Part shown: positions 12,991 through 24,300 of the stretch, in pieces
Layout: each line of letters begins with the position of its first letter
Numbering within the stretch: position 1 is the stretch's first letter
NCBI RefSeq assembly: GCF_001625215.2
Contig: NC_030381.2
Span: 56,132,714-56,196,713 of the forward strand
Direction of reading: 5' to 3'
From: Daucus carota subsp. sativus
Lineage: Eukaryota > Streptophyta > Magnoliopsida > Apiales > Apiaceae
Length of the DNA stretch: 64,000 nucleotides
Position numbers and translations under genes: made by a program
Notes under the pieces: model-generated
Databases searched by the model: none
What the model was told of the DNA's origin: nothing
What the model saw: the letters and a program-made list of their open reading frames with translations, nothing else

Positions 12991-13449
12991 TAAACAAATT
13001 TTTATACCAATTATAATATTTTTTATTTGAGATATGTTTAACGGCAAGATGACTCAAAATAATTTTTATGCTATTAAAATACTAATTCATATCAAAATTT
13101 AGCACGCCGCCGCGAAGCGCGGCTTTTTTCACTAGTCAATATACTTATATAAAGGAGAAGCGGGGGGCGTGTAGGTGGCGCCTCTCACATCGCTCCGTTC
13201 TATTTTTCTAATTTTCTGGAATTTTTGGATGAAAAATATCAAAAATTAGAACTACCTTTTTTAGTTTCGGATATATTAGAAGCAAGTTTCAGAATCTGAT
13301 TTTATTTCAGATTATTTATGGAATTTAGTAGTTTGAAAGTTTTAATCTGGTTTTGTTTCAGATTATTTAATTATGGGAAAAACAAATTATTTATAGAATA
13401 TAGAAGTTTTAAAGTTTTAATCTAATTTTGTTTTTGATTATTTAATTAT

Positions 13450-15072
13450 GAGTTTATTGCAAAACGCACCCTTTTGGATTTCCGAAAAAGCATTTACGGC
13501 CTATACTTTACATAATTGCAAGTTGCAACCCGCTGGTTCGTTAGACGCGTCACTTTGCACCCCTTCCGTTAATTTTGACTATTAACGTTAAAAGTCTCAG
13601 GGGTAATTTGGGATTTTTTAAAAAATTAATTTTAACCAGATTTTATTTAATTTTTTCAACCCTCTAAATGATATTTTTTGAAAAATCTTAAAAAACGAAA
13701 GTTCTAGATAATGAAAAGATCTTTTTAAAACAATAAAATTCAAAAATATTGAAATTTTTTTTGTAATTATTTAATACATTATTTTTTTTGCGTTGGACCT
13801 GTGGTAACACCATGACAGATCATATACCGAATGATACTTTTCGACGGCTTTTAGGTGTTGAGTCTATCTCTAAGAAGATAAGGGAGGGACGTTTACGTTG
13901 GTATGGACATGTTCGGCGTAAATGTAACTCAGCACCGGTTAGGAGAGTAGAGCACATATCAGTTCGGGGTAAGAGAAAGAGGGGTCGGCCTCGTCGGACA
14001 TGGGCTGATCAATTAAGTTTGGACATGGGAGCCTTAAATCTCACAGGTGATATGACATTAGATAAGAATGATTGGAGACGGCGTATTAGAGTAGTTGAGA
14101 CTAGGTCTCGTGTCTCACAGAGATTATGATGGTTATGGTGTATGTTTTAAGGGAGGGTTCAGCTCGGTCATTACCAGATGCATTAGCGCCAATAAAAAAT
14201 GTTTGGGTAAGTCCCATGTGAAGAAGGCCATGGGCTAAGGTATTATATTCTTCTTATAGCACACACTATTTTATTTGTTGTGCACTAAGCCGGGGGTCTT
14301 CACGGAAACAGCCTCTCTACTTTAAGGGTAGGGGCAAGACTGCGTACATCTTACCCTCCTCAGACCCTGCTCTAAGCGGGATATACTGAGTATGTTTGGT
14401 TTGGTTTGGTTTACAAAAAATGGAGATCTTGTAAAAAATCGTAATAAATTCAATTAATTTCGGATTTCGATGATTTTTTATGATTCGGAAAACTCTTTCA
14501 ATTGCCTATAACTTTCGTTCATGTTGTTTCCTCATATTATGTTTCGAAATATTTTTGAAATAATGTTTACAACTCATTTTATATTTTAAAATTCAATTAA
14601 AGTAGGTTTTATTTAATTCCAAGTTCAAAATAAAATTCGAAAGTTATGGACAATTTAAAGTGTTTTCCGAGTCATCAAAAATCATCGAAATCCGAAATTA
14701 ATTGAATTTATTACGAATTTTTACAAGATCTTCATTTTTTGTAATGTATTAAACAATTACAAAAAAGATTTCAATAATTTTGAATTTTATTGTTTTAAAA
14801 GGATCTTTTCATTATCTACAACTTTCGTTTTTTAAGATTTTTCAAAAAATATCATTTAGAAGGTTAAAAAAATTAAATAAAATCCGGTTAAAATTAATTT
14901 TTTTAAAATCCCAAACTACCCCCGAGACTTTTAATATTAATGGTCAAAATTAACGGAAGGGGTGCAAAGTGACGCGCCTAACGAACCAGTGGGTTGCAAA
15001 GTGCAATTATGTAAAGTATAGGCCGTAAATGCTTTTTCAGAAATCCAAAGAGGTGCGTTTTGCAATAAACTC
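13450..15072. mobile_element. Foldback/Mutator-like element, 1.6 kb, with 9-bp target duplication
   Basis: The ends are exact mirror images: GAGTTTATTGCAAAACGC at the left and its complement at the right. Long inverted arms of several hundred bases continue inward; for example GGCCTATACTTTACATAATT on the left reappears inverted near 15005-15030. The 9-mer TTTAATTAT flanks both sides (13441-13449, 15073-15081), and removing the element restores H1 sequence as seen in its sister copies. A 9-bp duplication points to a Mutator-like mechanism. No transposase is present. An RTE LINE tail sits near the loop. Confidence 0.85.
13780..14412 (+). mobile_element. RTE-type LINE, 5'-truncated 3' end
   Basis: A frame at 13788-14129 encodes the conserved C-terminal tail of plant RTE reverse transcriptases: LRWYGHVRRK, APVRRVEHI, KRGRPRRTWADQL and WRRRIRVVETR. 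After it comes the family 3'UTR (GGGGGTCTTCACGG, AGGGTAGGGGCAAGACTGCG), ending in TTTGGTTTGG repeats. The same tail is shared with Au-type SINEs. The endonuclease and polymerase domains are absent, as expected from target-primed truncation. It is nested in the foldback element, which is nested in Helitron H1b. Confidence 0.85.
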
Positions 15073-15221
15073 TTTAATTATGGGAAAGAGTAGCACACAA
15101 GTCTCTCTGCACCTATAAATACCCCAATAGATTGTAAGATTTTGTATCATCTAAACACAATCTCCTCTCTCTCAATACCACAAACCTACCTCTCTCTGCT
15201 TATAGTTCTCTTGCTCGATTT

Positions 15222-16739
15222 TTAAAGGAGAAGCTAGGGGCGTGTAGGTGGCGTCTCTCACATCGCTCCGTTCTATTTTTCCAATTTTTTGGAATTCTTG
15301 GATGAAAAATATCAAAAATTAGAACCACCTTTTTTAGTTTCGGGTATATTAGAAGCAAGTTTCAGAATCTGATTTTGTTTCAAATTATTTATGGGATATA
15401 GTAGCTTGAAAGTTTTAATCTGATTTTGTTTCAGATTATTTAATTATGGGAAAAAGTAGCATACAAGTCTCTCTGCACCAGTGTTCCAAAAATCCCCGAT
15501 TTAACCGATTAATCCCCGATTAATTCTCTGCAAAGTCGGCCACCGATCCGATTTTTGAAATCCGATTAATCCTTATATATATTTCTTAATCGAAGTATAT
15601 GTGATAAATTATTAAAATTAAAATACTATATTACTTTAAATGTGAATAATTATAAAGTTTATGAATATAGTAAATATATTAGTTACTAAATAGATAATAT
15701 AATAATAACTAAATATTAAATAATATTTTAATATTAAAATAAAACCGATTTTAACTCCAATTAATCTTTCCGATTAATCTCCGATTTCCGATTAATCCTT
15801 GAATCGGTAGCTCAACCGATTAGGTCCGATTCCCGATTTCTGTAACACTGCTCTGCACCTATAAATACCCCTATAGATTGTAGGGTTTTGGATCATCTAA
15901 ACACAATCTCCTCTCTCTTAGTACCACAACCCTACCTCTCTCCGGTGATAGTTCTCTTGCTCGATTTCTAACTCGGAGGTGCCGTTGTTATGCAAAGATA
16001 AGTGAAGGTTGTTTATACAGTATTAAAAAAATAAAGATTATTGCAAGCAAAGGTAGTTATAGACCACTATATTGGGGTCGACAAATCCAAACGCGGGGAA
16101 AGAATATAGTCGTGACATGAGATTGATGGTTAATATCAATAAATTAACTATTAGTGATGTATGTTTGTTGATTATTTTTTTATAATATTTATTTTGTTCA
16201 TCGGACATGTTTGTTGTTAATTTTTATATGATTTATTTTGTATACACGAAAAAATTATTCATGCATTAACTGTTTGCTCCGTTCAAGCAACTTATAAGTA
16301 AAAGTTGTTTATACAGTATTAAAAAATAAAGGTTGTTACAAACAATGGTAGTTATAGACCGCTATCTCACACATTTAAGTTAGATGTTTTTGTGCACAAT
16401 CAATCCAAAAAAATTGGAGGAAAGTGACAATGTAAGAACATGATTACTTTTCAAAAAAATAATAATAAATAAAATTAAGATTAAATTGTTAATTACATGT
16501 ATAAATTTATTTTCATTTTTCACCATGAATTATAATCTAATTTTGCAATTTTATATATTAGTATTGCTATTACCTCAAGATTTTTATAATATAAATTTAT
16601 TTTATCCTACAAATATTAATTTTGAAACATTAATATACTTTTTATAGACAACCACAAAATTATTTTATTCTAAAAATATTAATATTGAATCATTAATATA
16701 ATTTTTATAGGCCGCCGCAACGCGCGATTTCTCAACTAG
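15222..16739 (+). mobile_element. Non-autonomous Helitron H1 copy c, with nested MITE
   Basis: It begins in the TAAAGGAGAAGC motif, so about 15 bases of the 5' end are lost. It runs through the H1 body to a hairpin (GCCGCCGCAACGCGCG) and CTCAACTAG followed by T. Without the nested MITE and its target duplication it is about 1.14 kb, matching the lengths of copies d and e. It carries the family's TATAAATACCCC segment and leader-like sequence. Confidence 0.85.
15479..15850. mobile_element. hAT-like MITE, 372 bp, exact 8-bp target duplication
   Basis: The ends are CAGTGTTCCAAAAATC and GATTTCTGTAACACTG, imperfect inverted repeats. CTCTGCAC flanks both sides exactly (15471-15478 and 15851-15858), and that 8-mer occurs once in the uninterrupted H1 copies near 15105 and 17003. 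The interior is rich in CCGATTAATC repeats. No transposase is encoded. Confidence 0.93.
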
Positions 16740-17896
16740 TTACTATATAAAGGAGGAGCGAGGGGCGTGTAGGTGGCGCCTCTCACTTCGCTCCGTTTTA
16801 TTTTTTTAATTTTCTAATTTTCTGAAATTTTTAGATGAAAAATATCAATAATTAGAACTGCCTTTTTTAGTTTCGGATATATTAGAAGCAAGTTTCAGAA
16901 TCTGATTTTGTTTCAGATTATTTATGGAATATAGCAGCTTGAAAGTTTTAATCTGATTTTGTTTCAGATTATTTAATTATGGGAAAGAGTAGTACACAAG
17001 TCTCTCTGCACTTATAAATACCCCTATAGGTTGTAGGGCTTTGGATCATCTTAACACAACCTTCTTTTTCAGTATCACAACCCTAGCTCTCTATGGTGAT
17101 AGTTCTATTGCTCGATTTTTAACTCGGTGTTGTCGTTCTTCTGGTGAAGGCTGTTTATACAGTATTAAAAAAAATAAAGGTTGTTGTAAGTAAAGGTAGT
17201 TATAGACCGCTACGTGGGAGTCGACAAATCCAAATACGGGAGAAGAATATAGTCTTGACATGATATTAATGGATGATATCAATAAATTAACTATTAGTGA
17301 TGTATGTTTGTTGGTTATTCTTTAATAAAATTTGTTTTGTTCATCGGACATGTTTGTTGTTGTTAATTTTTATATGATTTACTTTGCACACAAGAAAATA
17401 TTATTCATGCATTATCTGTTTGCTCCGTTCAAACAACTTTTAAGTGAAGACTGTTCATACAGTATTAAAAAATAAAAGTTGTTGCTAGTAAGGGTAGTTA
17501 TAGACCGCTATCGCATGAATTTAAGTTAGATGTTTTTGTGCACAATCAATCCAAAAAAATTGGAGGAAGGTGACAATGTAAGAACATGATTACTTTTCAG
17601 AAAAAAACACAAATAAAATTAAGATTTGTCGTGCTTTAAATTGTTAATTACGTGTAGAAATTTATTTTCATATTTTCAACATGAATTATAGTCTAATTTT
17701 GCAATTTTATATATTAGTATTGGCATTACATCAAGATTTTTATAATATAAAATTTAATTTATCCTACAAATATTAATTTTTAATCATTAATATATTTTTT
17801 ATATAAAGCCACAAAATTATTGCATTCTACAAATATTAATATTAGATCATTAATATAATTTTTATAGGCCGCCGCAACGCGCGGCTTCTCAACTAG
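16740..17896 (+). mobile_element. Non-autonomous Helitron H1 copy d, 1.16 kb
   Basis: It starts directly after the CTAG of copy c (TTACTATATAAAGGAGGAGC) and ends with the stem GCCGC ... GCGGC and TTCTCAACTAG, followed by T. It contains the shared TATAAATACCCC segment and two internal copies of a GTGAAGGCTGTTTATACAG block about 298 bp apart. The leading TC is changed to TT. No complete gene is seen. Confidence 0.85.
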
Positions 17897-18374
17897 TATC
17901 TATAATAACCTAAAATCTAAAATCTATCTATATAATAAATCCTGAATCCTATTACCAACATATTTACACCCCCTACCCTAAAACTTCATGCAAAATTACA
18001 AGTTTTGCCATTCGTTTTCAAAGCATGTATTACAAACAGTCAAGCTTCATTAAAGTTCCGACAGTACACGATTTGTCATATTGCGGCGTCCTTACCAACA
18101 CATGTGCTGCCTGTCTGTGAATTTCTGTATTAATTATATTAATTTTATGTAATCTTCCTCAATTGGAAGGACATTCAGCTGCTGGAGTTTCAAGTCCATT
18201 TTGTTTCTTTCTCAACTTCGTGGCTCTGCTGGCCACTACTCCTGAATCAAGCGATGGATTCAAATTTAGATCTCAATTCACTCTTCAGCAGCTGCAACAT
18301 ACGAACCCTAACCCTCCAAATTCAAATTCTCATCTCTCAAACTCTTTCTTATCTCTTGATTTTGCCGCGAATTT

Positions 18375-21300
18375 ATGAGAGAGGTATGTATTTTCCTGCA
18401 ATTTTTTCATGTATCTTCCCACTATTCAGGATAACAGATGCCTTCTCCGCTCTTGCAGGCTAATTGGGATCATCTGAAGCTTGATAATTTTACCTCCTTG
18501 CAAGGTGATTGATACTTTTTTGTGTTCATATATTCTCCTGTGTTTATGGTTGTTACATTCATTTGTATTTATGTCGGGTTTTTTTTCATTTATTACAACT
18601 GAGATGTAGACAGCCCAGTTCGAAGGAGAAGAAAGATTGATGGGTCGAACAGAACACATCAGGAGTCTTCAAATACACAGAGTAAGTTGTAACCCACACT
18701 GCTCCCATTTATTTGTTGATACATTGAGGAACTGTTGGAGATTTCATTGTTGCATTTTCTACCTTATTTTTAGGTGTATTTAATGGCAGTGCCACCCCCC
18801 CTCAACCCACATTGAACTCTAGACAAAAACTCTCTAACATAACAAATTTAGGCGGTACGCGCATTGTCATTTGAATTCATTTGTTGGTTGTAAAGATTGT
18901 AAAAGAGAAACAGAGTGAGTAAAGCAATTGTTGCATTTTGTACCTATTTTTGTAGGTGTGTTGAATGGCAGTCCCACTTCTGTTGTTGGTAATTCAGTTG
19001 GATTCCATACTCCCCCTCTGTCCACATTCAACTTTAGACAACCGCTCTCGAACATAACAAATTTAGGCGGTATGTGCATTGTGTTTTAATTTTATGATTT
19101 TTAAGTTGGTCCGTAAATGAAATGGTGTGAGTAATGCAATTGTCAATTTTTCTACCTATTTTTCTAGGTGTATTCAATGGCAGTCCCACACATGGATTTT
19201 GTACTCCCCCGCTGCCCACTTTGAATTCTAGACAACCACTCTGCAATATAACAAATTTAGGAGGTATGCGCATTGTCTTTACCTATATTGCATGTCAAAT
19301 GTATGTTTTAATTCTCTATTCTTTATGATAATAATGTAGTTCAAGCAACAACCCGTAGTACTACCAAATCCAGCAATACTCCCCAAGCTACACCCAACGA
19401 TTCAACAGGTTCCAATGTTATAATCCTTTAATTTCATATAAGGAAATTCCATGTTTTACATCACCCTTTCTTCTTATGATAATGAAGACAACCGTAAAGG
19501 AAAACGTGTGAGCAAAGCAACAACCCGCAGTACATCCGCATCCACCAATACTCACCAAGCTACACCCAACGATTCAACAGGTTCGAATGTTATAATCCTT
19601 TTAATTAATTTATGTTAATTTCATGTTTAAATCACCTTCTCTTCTTATTTTAATGAAGACAACCGTAAAGGAAAACGTGTGAGCAAAGCAACAACCCACA
19701 GTACTACCGCATCCACCAATACTCCCCAAGCTACACCCAACGTTTCAACAGGTTCCGATATTACAATCCTTTAATTTCATTTATGATGCAGTTTTAATAT
19801 CCAAAAATATATATGCTACTATGTTCTGCTATATTCAAGATTTTCACAAAGCTTTGATGATTTTTTTGAAACTGCACAGTCCCATGTTCTGCTATATTCA
19901 AGAATTTGTTTGCTGCAACAAATAGTCCCCGTACCAGTGGCAGTGGTCGTTGTCCAGCCCCCCCTTCTGCAGCAAATAAGTCGGCAGGTATATTGTTTAC
20001 CACATATTGTTGAGTACATGGATTATACTTTAGTGCTTTAATTACATATATCTAAAATGGTGGTGTATTGTGGTAAATTAGGTGGGTTAAATGTTACTCC
20101 CGGTTCTTTTGCTGCTGATACTGATGGATTTGATACCCCCCCGCTGCCTATGTACAATTCTAGACAACCACTATCTAATATAACAAATTTATCTGGTAGG
20201 TTTTTGTATTAAATACTTTTTGTGGACCTTTTATTTTGATAATAAATAAGATATTACATGCTTATTGTATTCTGATGGTTATAATTTAGCCAACCGTACC
20301 AGACACAATGTGCGTAAAGCAGCAACAAGCAGCACAACAACATCCACCAGTACTCAAGGATCAAAAAAAAAAAAGACAACAGGTTGCAATTTTTTCGTTT
20401 AAACTTAATATATTCTACCAGAAATCTAGCATATTTTACATAATTGATGAGCTTATCTATTTCCACAGTCCCGTGTTCTGATATATTCAAGAATCTATTT
20501 GCTCAAACAAATAGTCCCCACTCATGTACAACGCAGAATGAAAAAAACCGTTCTCTTGACACTACACAAGTACCCTGTTCACGGTTGTTTCACCCAACAG
20601 TTGACGACACCAATTATGAAGACATTGGTACTAACTCATATCCTTAAAAATCTGGTTATATCCTGGACATTTTCATTTAATCCAACATTAATGACTCTAA
20701 TGTTTTAATTTATTTTAGAGAATTCCCATCCTACTGATATACCTTCTGAAGACGAAGAACCGCTGCCTGATGATTGTAAAACTTTTCCCCAATTTTTTTC
20801 TCTTCTGTTCTGATTATGCCTACCTAATGCTATCATCTTTTCCTCAACTGTTTTCAAATATATTCTTATGTTTTTTAGATGGCAGTGATGTAACTGAAGA
20901 TTCATCAGAACCGGATCAGAATGAAGATGCTCATATTAGGCATCAAGGTAATTTATTCTTTTCCACTCTGCAATGATTCCTCTACAACATTTAGGAATTG
21001 AGGCTTCAAATTTTTGCAGTGCCCACCGGCTATGCGTCTTTGGGACCTCCTACCGAGTGCTGTAACAAATGTCATGCTATTATGTGGAAAGAGGAGAGGG
21101 TGAATAAAAATGTTACAAAGGGTATTCCTAAGTTTAGCACATGTTGTGGACAAGGTACCATTAAACTTCCACCGACTCCACCTACTCCTGATTACCTCAT
21201 GCATTTGTACACCGATAAAAACAAGTCAAAGCATTTTAAGCAGAATATCCGTCTATACAATGCAATGTTTTCGTTTACTTCTACTGGTGGAAAGGTTGAC

Positions 21301-24300
21301 TACTCTATTAATCGTGGAAGAGCTCCTTATGTATATCGTCTCAATGGTCAAAATCACCATGTCTTTGGTACACTCATCCCTGATGATGGAAAAGATCCAA
21401 AGTTTTGCCAGCTTTATATATACGACACTGAACATGAGGTGCAGAATAGGATGAAATGGGTAAGGGTTGATGATGGTGAGCCTGTCAATTCTGAGATTGT
21501 TGAAGGCTTGATAAGGATGCTAGATGAAACTAATCAGCTGGTTAGGAAGTTTAGACAAGCCAGGGATCGCTTCAAAGAGCAGCCAATAAGGAATCTTAGA
21601 ATAAAAATGAAAGTCTGTCGTTCGGAGAGTGGCCGTGAAAATAATATCGGCCCATCAGATGAGGTAGCTGCTGTTTTGGTTGGAGACATAAACACTACAG
21701 TTGGTGAAAGGGATATTATTATTGAGAAGACTCATATTGATCCTAATGTAAAAGTTTATGAACGTATCTGCTCTGTACACCCCTCACTTATGGCTCTTCA
21801 ATACCCACTACTGTTTCCCATGGGTGAAGATGGTTACCATGATGAGATTCCATATGTTGATCCTGACAACCAGAACAAGAAGAAGAGGAAACGCATTACC
21901 ATGAAAGAGTACTACTCTTACAAACTACAAGTTCGAAAAAATGAAGGTATTGCTGCTTATTTGGTTCTGCTTATGTTTTTTGTTCCTTTTTCTATCGTTT
22001 GAGAACATAATGAAATAATTTTCTGCTCAACAGGTCTTACAGTTCGTTTGGGTGGGCGTTTGTTCCAACAATATGTTGTAGATGCTTTCTCTACTGTAGA
22101 GCAGGCGCGTTTGTGGTGGCTACGTACTCATCAAAAGATTTTGCGCAGTGATTTGTATACGAATATTTCCAAGAAACTTCAAAAGGGAAATACTGACACT
22201 GCTAATGTTGGTAAAGGCTTCATTTTACCAGCTAATTTTTTGGGATCCAGGCGATATATGCAGCAGAATTTTCAAGACGCACTAGCTGTCTGCCGCGTCA
22301 TAGGTCATCCGGATATTTTCCTCACAATGACTTGCAATGCTTTATGGGATGAAATTTTAGAAATGATGAAGCATCTACCCGGCTGCTCACCACAAAACTC
22401 TCCAGACATAATAGCAAGAGTATTTCACCAGAAGCTACAACAAATTGTAGATGACATTAAGAAGAAGAATTATTTTGGTACCTGCCTAGGAGGTACTATT
22501 TAATTTCGATTATGTTTTTTTTAAATCTTCTATTTCCGTTCTCCAATTACTGACATTTATTTAATTTGTTAGTTATGTATGTAGTGGAGTTCCAAAAACG
22601 TGGTCTACCACATGTACATATGCTAATCTGGCTAAATTCAGACTCGAAGAAGAACTTGAGTACCAATGTCGACAATTATGTATCTGCCGAGATTCCAGAT
22701 CCATTGAAAGATCCTGAAGGTTTCAATGCTGTCAGCAAATTCATGATCCATGGACCATGTGGTTTGCAGAACCCGAAATGTGCTTGCATGAAAAATTTTA
22801 AATGTACAAAGCATTTTCCGAAGAAGTAAGAGACTAACTTATATATACTTGCCATTATCTATCTATAAATCATCAATTGTGGAACCTAATATCCTATACT
22901 GTAATGCAGGTATAATGCCAGCACCATCTTTGATCAATCTGGTTTTCCCATTTACAAACGTAGGAACACTGGAATAAATGTCAAGAAGGGCCAGTTTTAT
23001 CTTGACAACAGATGGGTTGTTCCATACAACCGAGATCTGTTAGTCAAGTATCAGTGCCACATGAATGTAGAAATCTGTTGTCATGCTAGGAGCTTAAAAT
23101 ATTTATTCAAATATTGCTTAAAAGGACATGATCGTGCCACGGTTGAAATTTCTTCTGAGAATGGTAATGCAACAGTTGGAGCTGATCAACCAGTTGATGA
23201 AATAAATGCATATTTTGATGGTCGGTATATTTGTGCGTGCGAGGCAGCTTACCGCATTTTTGGATATCCAATACACTACCGGTCCATATCTGTGCATCGT
23301 CTTTCATTCCACCTGCCTGGGGAACGTACGTGCACATTTACAGAAAATGATACTTTAGAGAAAGTTGCACGGAGGAATAGGCACAAGCGTTCACAGCTGG
23401 AAGCTTTCTTTCTACTTAACCAAACAGATCCATCTGCAAGAAAGTATACATATGATCAAATCCCAGAGCATTACGTATGGAATGAAGTAGATATGATATG
23501 GACAATGAGGAAGAAAGGAAGTCAAATTGGGAGATTGCTATATACACATCATAGTGCTGGTGAGATTTGGTACCTTCGTCTTTTGCTAACAAAGGTGTGC
23601 GGCCCAACCTCTTACAATCATTTGAAGACTGTCAATGGTAGATGCTACAATTCCTTCAAAGAAGCATGTTTAAATCTTGGTTTATTGGACGATGACAAAG
23701 AGTGGCATGAGGTAATAGAAGAGTGTGCTAAATCTGGGCTGCCTCCTCAAATCAGACAGCTCTTTGTCCATATTATTGTTAACTGTCAAGTTACTGACCT
23801 GCTAAATCTATGGCAACGACAATGGAAGTCCATGGCTGATGACATCTTGCTCCAACGTAGGAATTTATATGGCGAAGAACCTACAACCATTTCAGAGAAG
23901 CAACTACAATTCTATGTTCTTGCAGGTATTGTACATTCCTTCTTCTCACTATGAACCATTCACTGTTTGCAGGCCACTTCTTGATTATACAATAATTGCA
24001 ACTACTTTCACATGGTTACTACATATTGTATAGTATTTCCATTAGATTGATGCTAAATATATATTTATTTTTTTGCAGAAATTGATAAGTTGCTCAAATC
24101 CATTGGTAAATCTATCAAACATTTTAGTCAATTGCCACAGCCTCCTTCATCCTACCTGCAAACTGGTCAGAATAATTTGGTACTAGAGGAAACAAGTTAC
24201 AATCTTGAAAATATGGCAACTGAATTTGAAAGCCTATATCACAACTGTAATCCTGAACAAAAAGAGGTTTATAATGCTGTTCTCAGCTCAGTGGAGAAGA

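Larger units (their letters stand above)
10618..13135 (+). mobile_element. Non-autonomous Helitron family H2, about 2.5 kb
   Basis: The left end is TCAATATATATATATAAAGG. The right end contains a GC-rich stem (GCCGC ... GCGGC, about 13105-13122) followed by TTTTTTCACTAG and then T, the Helitron 3' signature of a hairpin near a CTRR terminus. The interior is a 680-bp direct duplication and a degenerate array. The two identical-looking 89-codon open frames (11009-11278, 11689-11958) are the same duplicated AT-rich sequence and probably not genes. Confidence 0.65.
13136..15221 (+). mobile_element. Non-autonomous Helitron H1 copy b, split by a foldback element
   Basis: The 5' part (13136-13449) starts TCAATATACTTATATAAAGG directly after the CTAG of H2. 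The sequence resumes at 15073-15221 with the H1 segment that carries CTCTGCACCTATAAATACCCC. It stops where another, slightly 5'-truncated H1 copy begins, so the 3' half is missing. Confidence 0.8.

Noticed and set aside
13788-14129. Independent host gene encoding a 113-residue basic protein
   Set aside because: LRWYGHVRR and RGRPRRTW are the known C-terminal tail of RTE LINEs, and the family 3'UTR follows.
9801-17900. CRISPR-like arrays among the direct repeats
   Set aside because: The repeats are long, diverged and without uniform spacers, and the host is a eukaryote; they are transposon copies and tandem duplications.
17899-17922. Helitron 5' end at 17899 instead of 17923
   Set aside because: TCTATAATAACC also follows an A, but TCTATCTATATAATAAATCC resembles plant Helitron starts better. 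Not excluded.
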